Notes under the pieces: model-generated
What the model saw: the letters and a program-made list of their open reading frames with translations, nothing else
Database searches by the model: none
Told to the model about the DNA's origin: nothing
Position numbers and translations under genes: made by a program
Part shown: one piece after another, positions 1 through 9,530 of the stretch
Numbering within the stretch: position 1 is the first letter of the stretch
Layout: each line of letters starts with the position of its first letter
DNA from: Apibacter raozihei
Lineage (GTDB): Bacteria; Bacteroidota; Bacteroidia; Flavobacteriales; Weeksellaceae
Length of the DNA: 64,000 bases
Direction: 5' to 3'
Assembly (NCBI RefSeq): GCF_004014855.1
Contig: NZ_CP034930.1
Location: 434,001 to 498,000, forward strand

Positions 1-21
1 ATACTCAACACTTATATTGAC

Positions 22-891
22 TTATTTAGCGATATTTTCTTTTCTTATTTTCCCAGGTGTAATTCCAAAATAGGATTTACAAAATTCATTGAGATGTGCC
101 GGTGAGGCGAAACCGAATTCTAAACTTATTTCTTTTAAAGTTTTATGAGTACAGTTTATCTCATGATAGATATTCTTAGCTCTTTGTTCCTTTAACCATT
201 GGGATGGAGGAACATTAAAAGCTTTTTTAAATCTTTTTTCAAATCCCGAGACACTATAATGGGTCAAATCTGCCAAATCCTTGACCGTTTTAGCCTTGTA
301 ATGATTTAAAAGTATCTGATTAGAGAAACTGGTATCATTAGTCAGCAAAGGATAAAAAAACCCCAACAACTCTTTCTTAGGATAATAGCCTCTTAAAATA
401 AAAAACAATTCTTTAAGTTTTATTTCAAATAACGAGATACATTTTAGTCCGTCTTTTACTATAATGTATAACAGCTGCATATAACTTTGTAAAATTTCGT
501 TGCCTTGAAGTGTGGTTTGTTCTTCCAGATCGGAAACATTTTCATCTTTCAGAAGTCTTTCAATTGAATATCTGTCGCACAATTTTATATGCGATCGGAG
601 TCTAAGTACACAAATAGATGTATCTTTTTCCGCTTTTGATACAAATTTTGTTCCAGCCGGAAGAATTATAGCTTTCGACTGTGATAAATTTTCTCCCGAG
701 AAGCCGTTAAACAAAAATTTAATTTTTCCTTTAACAACGTATACTATTTTATTTTCCTGAGTTGAAATATCCCAATTTTCATTCTTATGTAAATCCACCA
801 CTTCTATCAAAGGGTTAGCTCCGTCATCGTAGTTACGACAAGAAATATGCTCCTTTGTATAAAGTAATTCAATATCTTTACTTCCCTGCAT
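22..891 (-). CDS. AraC-family transcriptional regulator
   Basis: A 289-residue protein with an AraC-type DNA-binding domain in its last ~100 residues: two helix-turn-helix units are visible (around KTVKDLADLTHYSVSGFEKRF and LKEISLEFGFASPAHLNEF), followed by the typical FGITPGKIR end. The N-terminal ~160 residues look like a cupin-type sensor (IKFLFNGFSGENL, ILPAGTKF), as in AraC proteins that bind a small ligand; the ligand is unknown. It starts at the ATG at 889-891, and a 687-bp AT-rich spacer lies upstream. No neighbour on its strand suggests a target operon. The family call is firm; the regulon is not known. Confidence 0.9.
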   Translation of the reverse strand: MQGSKDIELLYTKEHISCRNYDDGANPLIEVVDLHKNENWDISTQENKIVYVVKGKIKFLFNGFSGENLSQSKAIILPAGTKFVSKAEKDTSICVLRLRSHIKLCDRYSIERLLKDENVSDLEEQTTLQGNEILQSYMQLLYIIVKDGLKCISLFEIKLKELFFILRGYYPKKELLGFFYPLLTNDTSFSNQILLNHYKAKTVKDLADLTHYSVSGFEKRFKKAFNVPPSQWLKEQRAKNIYHEINCTHKTLKEISLEFGFASPAHLNEFCKSYFGITPGKIRKENIAK

Positions 892-1578
892 TAGTTTTAT
901 CTCAACTTATAGTATAAACTATTATCGTTTAAAATATTTCAATAATCCACATTCTTTATTCTATAATAAAAATTCAAACAAATTATTTAAATTTTTATTA
1001 ATATATCTTAATATTTACTAAATAGCTATTTAACAAACACTAAAATTACAATCAGGCAATTAAATTAATTATAAAAAAAATAGTTATACACAATAATGTA
1101 GACAAAAGTAAACAAAAAGCCTATACGAAACAAGCATATAGCTAACAATTTGTAATAAAATCTAAACATTTTCAAAAAAAATGACAGATAAATTATCATA
1201 TTTTACTCTCATTTATTTCATTAATTAAATATATTAAAATACAACTAAGCTTCTAATTACATATTTAATAAAAAAAAATAACAAAAATTTCTATATTGGC
1301 AACTAAATATTTTAACATATATTCAATATTATCTGCATAAAAAACAAATTAATTTAATTACATCCCCTAATTAATTAGAACTTTTACAAAAAATTCAATC
1401 ATTTAATACGTTACACTACTAAAAAAACACCTCATTTACGAATAATTTATATTTTAAAGAAAAAATAAAAAAATTACGAAAATATAAATATTACATAAAA
1501 TTCAACTTATCCGTAAAATATTATAAATTAATATGAAGTTAATATTTTTAATTTATTAAGCTATAGAAAAATTTTATT
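892..1578. other. AT-rich intergenic spacer
   Basis: A 687-bp spacer between the AraC gene and the 3' end of ligA, both on the minus strand. It is extremely A/T-rich with stop codons in all frames. I see no convincing ORF, tRNA, strong terminator or promoter box. A 12-bp AT palindrome (1367-1378) is present but could arise by chance in such composition. Confidence 0.6.
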
Positions 1579-3618
<2,040 letters not shown>

Positions 3619-3684
3619 TTAAAAAAAATTTTAGTCCCAAGATTTACTTAAATGATAAGAAATATACAGATATATTAACTAATA

Positions 3685-4482
3685 TTAAGATATTTTTTTA
3701 TTTTTCTTAGCTATAAAACTATCATAAAAAGGTTTCCATCCATGATGATGTATCAAATAGAAATATTTAGGAAAAAAACGGTTTATTTCATAGACTATCT
3801 GACGAGGAACATTCGATTTTCTCAATTTTTTAACCAGCTGTATCTGGGTTGCCATACCGCCTGATCTTACTATTGAAGGTAATAAATTATAAATTCTAAG
3901 GTTGAATTCCCACGGATGTTGAAGATCGCAATCAATAGGTCTTCTGACAATCGGTCGAGTACTCATTATTTTGCTTAAAAACTTTTCAGCTGCTGAACGT
4001 GTCCATATTGCTGCAATAGTTGTAATGGGAACACTGGTACCACAGGCTGCAATAAAGTGATTTTCATCAATATCTTCAATCTTAATGTGCCTTCTCTTAC
4101 CATTAAAAAGTTTTAGGACATCCCAATCAGCTTTTTTATCCTGATTTATGTGATGAACTGCAATACTTTTTTCAACTACTTTTTTAAAATCATCACTTAA
4201 TACAGCATCATCTTCAATAATAACAGCATATAAATATTCCGAAGCAACTAAAGTCTGAAGAGCTTTGACATGACTCAGATAACAGCCAATTTCACCAGGT
4301 ACCAAATTTCTATCATATTTATTTTTTAATAAATATTCACTCCCATTTAGTAATGCTCCATCCACTGCCGGAATCCTCTCAAAATGTATCTGCTGTTTAT
4401 CAAATTCTTTTTTCATAAACTCCAGCCGATCCTGAGACCTATCCAGGTTTATTAAGTAGGTTGTATAAAGAGCATTATTCAT
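3685..4482 (-). CDS. Glycosyltransferase family 25 (LPS/glycoprotein sugar transfer)
   Basis: A 265-residue GT25 protein. The N-terminus shows the family signature YLINLDRSQDRLEFM, then ERIPAVDG, GEIGCYLSHVKALQ and the acidic motif VIIEDDAVLS expected to bind the metal and nucleotide sugar. Members add galactose or similar sugars to lipooligosaccharide, or to proteins. The frame is open to 4521, but a -7 element at 4519-4526 covers that start, so MNNALYTTYL at 4482 is chosen. Monocistronic, between ligA and the divergent fabI. The exact sugar and acceptor cannot be read from sequence. Confidence 0.88.
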   Translation of the reverse strand: MNNALYTTYLINLDRSQDRLEFMKKEFDKQQIHFERIPAVDGALLNGSEYLLKNKYDRNLVPGEIGCYLSHVKALQTLVASEYLYAVIIEDDAVLSDDFKKVVEKSIAVHHINQDKKADWDVLKLFNGKRRHIKIEDIDENHFIAACGTSVPITTIAAIWTRSAAEKFLSKIMSTRPIVRRPIDCDLQHPWEFNLRIYNLLPSIVRSGGMATQIQLVKKLRKSNVPRQIVYEINRFFPKYFYLIHHHGWKPFYDSFIAKKNKKIS

Positions 4483-4518
4483 TTTTATCTCGTTTAATTT
4501 CCATATATATTTAGGGGA

Positions 4519-4526
4519 CAAAGGTA
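4519..4526 (-). promoter_or_regulatory. -7 promoter element for the GT25 gene
   Basis: Minus-strand TACCTTTG matches TAnnTTTG and lies 37 bases above the ATG at 4482. It overlaps the longer possible start at 4521 and so argues against it. Confidence 0.5.
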
Positions 4527-4597
4527 CTTATTTTTATAAATTTTTGTAGAATATTTTAATATAATGCCTTAGAATTATGATATAAAAAAATAATTTC

Positions 4598-4605
4598 TAA
4601 ATTTG
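4598..4605 (+). promoter_or_regulatory. -7 promoter element for fabI
   Basis: TAAATTTG matches the Bacteroidota -7 consensus and lies 27 bases before the fabI ATG. It is divergent from the GT25 promoter about 75 bp away. Confidence 0.5.
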
Positions 4606-4631
4606 TCTCGTTAACTTTTTAAAAGAATAAT

Positions 4632-5441
4632 ATGTCTTACGGATTATTGAAAGGTAAAAAAGGAATTATTTTCGGAGCTTTGGATATTAACTCTATTGCA
4701 TGGAAAGTAGCTGAACAAGCACATGCAGAAGGTGCAGAATTTGTTTTAACAAATGCACCAGTAGCTTTGAGGATGGGAGAACTTAATGCCCTTGCCGAAA
4801 AAACAGGCTCAGATATCGTTCCTGCAGATGCTACTTCTATGGAGGATCTGGAAAAACTTTTCGATCATGCACTTGCTAAATTTGGGAAATTGGATTTTAT
4901 TCTACACTCTATAGGAATGTCTATAAATGTTCGTAAGGGAAAAGAATATACTGATATAAATTATGAATGGCTGGCTAAAGGATGGGATATATCTGCTGTT
5001 TCATTTCATAAGGTAATGAAAACTGCGTGGGATAAAGATGCGATGAATGAATGGGGAAGCATTCTGGCTCTTTCTTACATTGCTGCTCAAAGAACCTTCC
5101 CTGGCTATAATGATATGGCTGACAATAAAGCTTATCTGGAAAGTATTGCCAGAAGTTTTGGTTACGAATGGGGATTAAAGAAAAAGGTAAGGGTTAATAC
5201 TATTTCTCAGTCTCCTACCCCTACAACTGCCGGACAAGGAGTTAAGGGTTTTGGAGGATTTATTGAGTTTGCTGAAGAGATCTCTCCTCTTGGAAACGCT
5301 TCGGCCGACGATTGTGCTGGTTATTGTATTTCTTTATTCTCTGATTTTACTAAAAAAGTTACTTTACAAAACCTATTTCACGACGGAGGTTTCTCTAATG
5401 TTGGAGTAAGTGAATTAGTAATGAAACGTTATGGAAAATAA
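4632..5441 (+). CDS. fabI: Enoyl-[acyl-carrier-protein] reductase (NADH)
   Basis: FabI does the last reduction of each fatty acid elongation cycle, turning trans-2-enoyl-ACP into acyl-ACP. The 269-residue short-chain dehydrogenase fold shows the FabI-type glycine-poor nucleotide loop (GALDINSIAW), the LHSIGMS strand, and the catalytic set Tyr149, Tyr159 and Lys166 with the diagnostic Y-x6-K spacing rather than the Y-x3-K of other SDRs. Length is normal. A -7 promoter element precedes it and a strong terminator follows, so it is a single-gene unit. FabI is the target of triclosan; nothing in the active site looks changed. Confidence 0.96.
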   Translation: MSYGLLKGKKGIIFGALDINSIAWKVAEQAHAEGAEFVLTNAPVALRMGELNALAEKTGSDIVPADATSMEDLEKLFDHALAKFGKLDFILHSIGMSINVRKGKEYTDINYEWLAKGWDISAVSFHKVMKTAWDKDAMNEWGSILALSYIAAQRTFPGYNDMADNKAYLESIARSFGYEWGLKKKVRVNTISQSPTPTTAGQGVKGFGGFIEFAEEISPLGNASADDCAGYCISLFSDFTKKVTLQNLFHDGGFSNVGVSELVMKRYGK

Positions 5442-5457
5442 AATTTCATACTATATA

Positions 5458-5490
5458 AAAAAAGAGACTCTAAATGAGTCTCTTTTTTAT
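5458..5490. terminator. Bidirectional intrinsic terminator
   Basis: A perfect 10-bp stem (5461-5470 with 5476-5485) and 5-base loop, with A and T tracts on both sides. It lies between the convergent fabI and the lipoprotein gene and can serve both. Confidence 0.85.
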
Positions 5491-5506
5491 TTATTATAAA
5501 TTTTTT

Positions 5507-6064
5507 TTATTTGCTAACTTCTGTAGATGTCGAAATATTTTTCATTTTTGATTCATCAATATTATAGTATTTTATTACACTTGCATAGTCATTATAATCA
5601 ACAGCAGGTGTAGTACTTTTTGTACTTGGAAAAAAGCCGGGAATTATAACTATTCTAAATACTTGATTAGTTAAGAAATTAGGTGTAAGCGTTTTTATAT
5701 CGTAATTTGCATCCATATAAATTGTAAAATCTTCTTTACTAAAATCAAAACTGTGGGTAATGGTTCCTGAGTCATTAGTAAATGAACTAGGCAATAGCAC
5801 CCAAACCGGTGAGCCGGAAGTTGTAGTATCTACCTGTCTGTATATTAACAATTGATCTGAATCATAATCCAATCTAAAATTTAGTCTATACTGATAAGAA
5901 TAAATTGAATTTGCTGTAAACACCGGATTAACCAACTCATGAACTTCTGCAATAGTATCCTTATCTACTGTATTAACAGGTTGTGGATTGTCATCATTGC
6001 TACAGGATACCGTATTAAGACTGAAAAATATAGTCAATACTAAAAGTGGAATTATTTTCTTCAT
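5507..6064 (-). CDS. Putative lipoprotein of unknown function
   Basis: A 185-residue protein from the ATG at 6064 (MKKIIPLLVLTI). It has a lipoprotein signal peptide ending in a lipobox (TVSC, with SNDD after the Cys), so the mature form should be anchored to a membrane, probably the outer one. The rest is a polar, beta-rich body with no motif that I recognise. A longer start at 6082 is possible, but a -7 element (6080-6087) overlaps it. It converges on fabI and shares its terminator. Similar small lipoproteins are common in flavobacteria; function unknown. Confidence 0.75.
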   Translation of the reverse strand: MKKIIPLLVLTIFFSLNTVSCSNDDNPQPVNTVDKDTIAEVHELVNPVFTANSIYSYQYRLNFRLDYDSDQLLIYRQVDTTTSGSPVWVLLPSSFTNDSGTITHSFDFSKEDFTIYMDANYDIKTLTPNFLTNQVFRIVIIPGFFPSTKSTTPAVDYNDYASVIKYYNIDESKMKNISTSTEVSK

Positions 6065-6079
6065 AAGATTTATTTTAAA

Positions 6080-6087
6080 CAAATATA
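6080..6087 (-). promoter_or_regulatory. -7 promoter element for the lipoprotein gene
   Basis: Minus-strand TATATTTG matches TAnnTTTG and is 16 bases above the chosen ATG at 6064. Confidence 0.45.
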
Positions 6088-6132
6088 ATTATTTCTATTT
6101 GACAATATAAAACGCAATTAAGTTTAAAATAG

Positions 6133-6140
6133 TATTTTTG
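6133..6140 (+). promoter_or_regulatory. -7 promoter element for the ABC-F gene
   Basis: TATTTTTG matches TAnnTTTG and lies 25 bases before the ATG at 6165. Confidence 0.5.
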
Positions 6141-6164
6141 CATGTTTAAAAAATTTAAGAGAAA

Positions 6165-8075
6165 ATGATTTTAGTTCAAAACCTGGGATTACATTTTGCA
6201 GGAAGATATTTATTTGAGAGTGTTAATTTTAGAATTAATAAAAATGATCGCATTGGACTCGCAGGAAAAAATGGTGCAGGAAAATCTACATTGTTAAAAA
6301 TTCTTTCCGGAGAACAACCTTCAACTGAAGGTAACGTGGAAAAGGAAGGAGAAGTACGTATTGGCTTTTTGAAACAAGATCTGGATTTTGAAAAAGGGAG
6401 AACTGTTTGGGATGAAGCAAAACAGGCATTTAAAGAACTTAATCTTATCAACGATCGTATAGATACCATTAATCATGAATTGGCTACACGTACTGATTAT
6501 GAATCAGACGATTATCACAAACTGATTCACGATCTTACTGATCTTACTGATCGGTTTTCACATCTTGGGGGATACAATACCGAGGGTGAGATTGAAAAAA
6601 TCTTAAAAGGTCTTGGATTCCGGGAATCAGACTTCACCAAACTTACTGATGATTTCTCAGGTGGATGGAGAATGCGTATTGAATTAGCAAAACTGCTGCT
6701 TGAGGAGAATGATGTTCTTCTTTTAGATGAGCCTACCAACCATTTGGACATAGAATCTATCATCTGGCTGGAAAGTTTTTTGGTTAATTATAAAGGAGCT
6801 GTAGTATTGGTTTCGCACGATAAGCAATTTCTTACTAATGTTACGAATCGTACTATTGAAATTTCAAACCGTACCATACAGGATTATAAAGCAAATTACA
6901 CCAAATATCTTATTTTAAGACAAGAAAGAAAAGAAAAATTACTTCAATCCCAAAAGAATCAAGAGCAGGAAATTAAGCGTACAGAACAATTAATTGAAAA
7001 ATTCCGTGCTAAAGCGAGTAAGGCTTCGTTTGCTCAATCTTTGATTAAAAAATTGGATAAGGTTGAACGTATTGAAATAGAAGACGAAGATGTTACCCGA
7101 TTCAATATCAGATTTGAACCTAGTGTTACTCCCGGTAAAATAATTTTTAAAGCAGAGGGACTTGGAAAATCATTTGGAGAACATATTGTTTTTCAGGGAG
7201 CTGATTTTTTTATAGAACGAGGCGAAAAAATTGCTTTTGTCGGACAGAATGGGCAAGGAAAGACAACATTGGCAAAAATTATGGAAGGTATACTTCCTTA
7301 CGATGGTGCTTTAGAAACAGGACATAATGTACAAATAGGATATTTTGCTCAAAATCAGGCTGAAGTCCTGAATGGAAATAAAACCATACTGGAAGAAGCG
7401 GAAGATTCTGCTACTGAAGAATCAAGACCAAGAGTAAGAGATTTGTTAGGCTCATTCCTTTTTCAAGGAGATGAGGTACAAAAAAAAGTTTCTGTCTTAT
7501 CCGGAGGTGAAAGAAACCGTCTGGCTCTTTGTAAGCTACTGCTTCGTCCTTTTAACACGTTAATTATGGATGAGCCTACCAATCACCTCGACTTGCAATC
7601 GAAAGCCATTCTTAAGCAGGCCCTCAAAAATTTTAAAGGTACCCTTTTACTGGTATCTCACGACAGGGAATTCCTGGACGGGCTGGTTGATAAAATTTTC
7701 GAATTTAGAAATGGTGAAGTTAAGGAATTCTTAGGCGGAATTACTGAATATCTCGATTATCGTAAGAAAGAGAATATGAGAGAGGTGGATATGGAAAAAT
7801 CTACAATGGCCGTTAAAAAAGTTTCTGTTTCTGAGACATCTAATAAAACTGATAAGGAAACTGAATTTAAGTCTAAAGAACAAAAAGCCTTAGAAAACAA
7901 ATTAGCTAAGGTTGAATCTGAAATAGAACGTGTGGAGTCTAAGATTCAAAAAGCAGAAAAACATTTTGCAGAAAAAAATCCTGCTGAAAAGGAACTTGAA
8001 GAATACACCCATATGAAAGAACAGCTAAGTAGCTTAAATCAGGAATGGGAAAAAATTTTTAATCAAATAAATTAA
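6165..8075 (+). CDS. ABC-F family ATPase (Uup/EttA-like)
   Basis: A 636-residue soluble protein with two ABC ATPase domains and no membrane segments, the mark of ABC-F proteins that act on ribosomes. First domain: Walker A GKNGAGKST, signature FSGGWRMR, Walker B LLLDEPTNHLD. Second: GQNGQGKTT, LSGGERNRL, LIMDEPTNHLD. A linker rich in charged helices separates them. The C-terminal ~90 residues (from about 550) form a Lys/Glu-rich coiled coil as in Uup. A housekeeping role in resolving stalled ribosomes or in DNA-related Uup functions is more likely than drug resistance; sequence alone cannot decide. Single-gene unit with its own promoter and terminator. Confidence 0.93.
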   Translation: MILVQNLGLHFAGRYLFESVNFRINKNDRIGLAGKNGAGKSTLLKILSGEQPSTEGNVEKEGEVRIGFLKQDLDFEKGRTVWDEAKQAFKELNLINDRIDTINHELATRTDYESDDYHKLIHDLTDLTDRFSHLGGYNTEGEIEKILKGLGFRESDFTKLTDDFSGGWRMRIELAKLLLEENDVLLLDEPTNHLDIESIIWLESFLVNYKGAVVLVSHDKQFLTNVTNRTIEISNRTIQDYKANYTKYLILRQERKEKLLQSQKNQEQEIKRTEQLIEKFRAKASKASFAQSLIKKLDKVERIEIEDEDVTRFNIRFEPSVTPGKIIFKAEGLGKSFGEHIVFQGADFFIERGEKIAFVGQNGQGKTTLAKIMEGILPYDGALETGHNVQIGYFAQNQAEVLNGNKTILEEAEDSATEESRPRVRDLLGSFLFQGDEVQKKVSVLSGGERNRLALCKLLLRPFNTLIMDEPTNHLDLQSKAILKQALKNFKGTLLLVSHDREFLDGLVDKIFEFRNGEVKEFLGGITEYLDYRKKENMREVDMEKSTMAVKKVSVSETSNKTDKETEFKSKEQKALENKLAKVESEIERVESKIQKAEKHFAEKNPAEKELEEYTHMKEQLSSLNQEWEKIFNQIN

Positions 8076-8081
8076 ACTATT

Positions 8082-8108
8082 AAGCCTGATAAAATCAGGC
8101 TTTTTTTA
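8082..8108 (+). terminator. Intrinsic terminator of the ABC-F gene
   Basis: Eight-bp stem (8082-8089 with 8095-8102), 5-base loop and a T run, 6 bases after the stop codon. Confidence 0.85.
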
Positions 8109-8167
8109 CAGGAAAAGGTAATACATTTTTCTCTTTTATACATATCTGAGATTTAATCTGTATTCTT

Positions 8168-8175
8168 TACCTTTG
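8168..8175 (+). promoter_or_regulatory. -7 promoter element for the TSUP operon
   Basis: TACCTTTG matches TAnnTTTG, 26 bases before the GTG start at 8201. Confidence 0.45.
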
Positions 8176-8200
8176 CTGAAACCAATAATACTCATAAGCT

Positions 8201-9076
8201 GTGACTATACTTTATTTTACCCTGATTTTATTTTTGGGAGCCATTGCAGCCGGAATGCTAGGCTCATTAACAGGACTTGGCGGCGGAGTTGTAATTATTC
8301 CTTTACTCACTTTAGGCTTTGATGTTGATATTAAATATGCTGTTGGGACAGCTTTGGTAACGTCAATCGCAACATCCTCAGGAGCAGCTGCAGCCTATAT
8401 TAAAGAAGGCATAACCAATGTACGTATAGGTATGTTTCTGGAAATTGCAACTACAGCTGGTGCCGTACTTGGAGCTTTAGTCGCCGTTTATTTACCTATT
8501 TCATCTATATACATTATTTTAGGAATTACCCTTATTTTTTCTTCAGTTATGACTGTCAGAAAGAAAAATCAAAGTATTGATTATTCCAAACCGGGAAGTA
8601 AATTAGGGACAATTTTAAAGCTTAATGGTTCATATCCTACTTCTGAAGGAATACAAAAATATAATGTAAGAAATGTAGCCGGAGGATTTTCTTTAATGAC
8701 TCTTGCTGGTATTCTTTCCGGAATTTTAGGAATTGGTTCTGGTTCCTTGAAGGTTTTAGCTATGGACACGGCTATGAAAATTCCATTTAAAGTTTCAACT
8801 ACAACTTCCAATTTTATGGTGGGTGTAACAGCTGCTGCCAGTGCTGTAATATATTTTCAAAGAGGACAGATTAATCCGGAATTAGCTATGCCTATCGTAT
8901 TAGGAGTTCTGATTGGTGCTTTTTTCGGTTCAAAAATATTAATGCGGATTGATGTATCATTACTGCGAAAAATTTTTAGTATTGTAATTTCAATTTTAGC
9001 TTTACAAATGATATACAGAGGTATAGAACCTAGCCTGGTAGAATGGTTTCCACATATCAATTTTCCAAAAATTTAA
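8201..9076 (+). CDS. TSUP-family (TauE/SafE) anion transporter
   Basis: A 291-residue inner-membrane protein of the TauE/SafE type, with about eight hydrophobic segments and the family's glycine-rich N-terminal repeat (LGSLTGLGGGVVIIPLL) echoed in the second half (LSGILGIGSGSLKVLAMD). TSUP proteins move sulfite, sulfonates or other organic anions. It begins with GTG; no ATG lies near the hydrophobic start. The next gene is a DUF1634 protein 13 bp on, a known partner of TSUP transporters, so the two very probably act together. The substrate cannot be told from the sequence. Confidence 0.9.
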   Translation: MTILYFTLILFLGAIAAGMLGSLTGLGGGVVIIPLLTLGFDVDIKYAVGTALVTSIATSSGAAAAYIKEGITNVRIGMFLEIATTAGAVLGALVAVYLPISSIYIILGITLIFSSVMTVRKKNQSIDYSKPGSKLGTILKLNGSYPTSEGIQKYNVRNVAGGFSLMTLAGILSGILGIGSGSLKVLAMDTAMKIPFKVSTTTSNFMVGVTAAASAVIYFQRGQINPELAMPIVLGVLIGAFFGSKILMRIDVSLLRKIFSIVISILALQMIYRGIEPSLVEWFPHINFPKI

Positions 9077-9089
9077 TACATCTGGTAAA

Positions 9090-9488
9090 ATGGCAAATTT
9101 ATTTACTAAATCGTTTTGGGTAGAACGTGATGTTGAACTTCTTATTGGCAAATTATTACGCTATGGTGTAATAATTTCTTCCTGTATAACCATTTTGGGT
9201 GGTTTAATTTACATATATCAACACCCTCATGAAAAACCGAATTTTGAAGTATTTACCGGAACCTCTGAATATTTGAGGGAAATACCTACTATTATTCCCA
9301 GAGTCTTTGAATGGGATGGATTAGCTATCATTCAGTTGGGGGTTGCTGTCCTTATCGCAACTCCTATTGTCAGAATAGCTTTTTCAATCTTTGCTTTTGC
9401 TGTTGAAAAAGATCGTATGTACGTTATTATTACCTGCATAGTTCTGGCAATCATCCTTTCCAATTTATTTTTTGGTATCGAAGGATAA
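9090..9488 (+). CDS. DUF1634 membrane protein, partner of the TSUP transporter
   Basis: A 132-residue protein with three predicted membrane segments (near residues 27-45, 78-98 and 108-128) and the DUF1634 pattern: a charged N-terminus (VERDVELLIGKLLRYGV), a short loop with GTSEYLREIP, and a last pair of helices joined by EKDRMY. DUF1634 genes commonly sit beside TSUP transporters; here the gap is 13 bp in the same direction. It is thought to be an accessory membrane subunit, but no direct function is established. Confidence 0.85.
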   Translation: MANLFTKSFWVERDVELLIGKLLRYGVIISSCITILGGLIYIYQHPHEKPNFEVFTGTSEYLREIPTIIPRVFEWDGLAIIQLGVAVLIATPIVRIAFSIFAFAVEKDRMYVIITCIVLAIILSNLFFGIEG

Positions 9489-9530
9489 TCTTAAAAGACT
9501 TACTTTTCTTTAACCAGACTTATTCAATTA

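Noticed and set aside
1367-1378. 12-bp palindrome CTAATTAATTAG in the ligA-AraC spacer
   Set aside because: Only A/T apart from the end bases, in a spacer of extreme AT content, so chance occurrence is likely.
6165-8075. ABC-F protein as an antibiotic resistance factor
   Set aside because: The Uup-like C-terminal coiled coil and housekeeping context fit a core ABC-F better than a resistance type.
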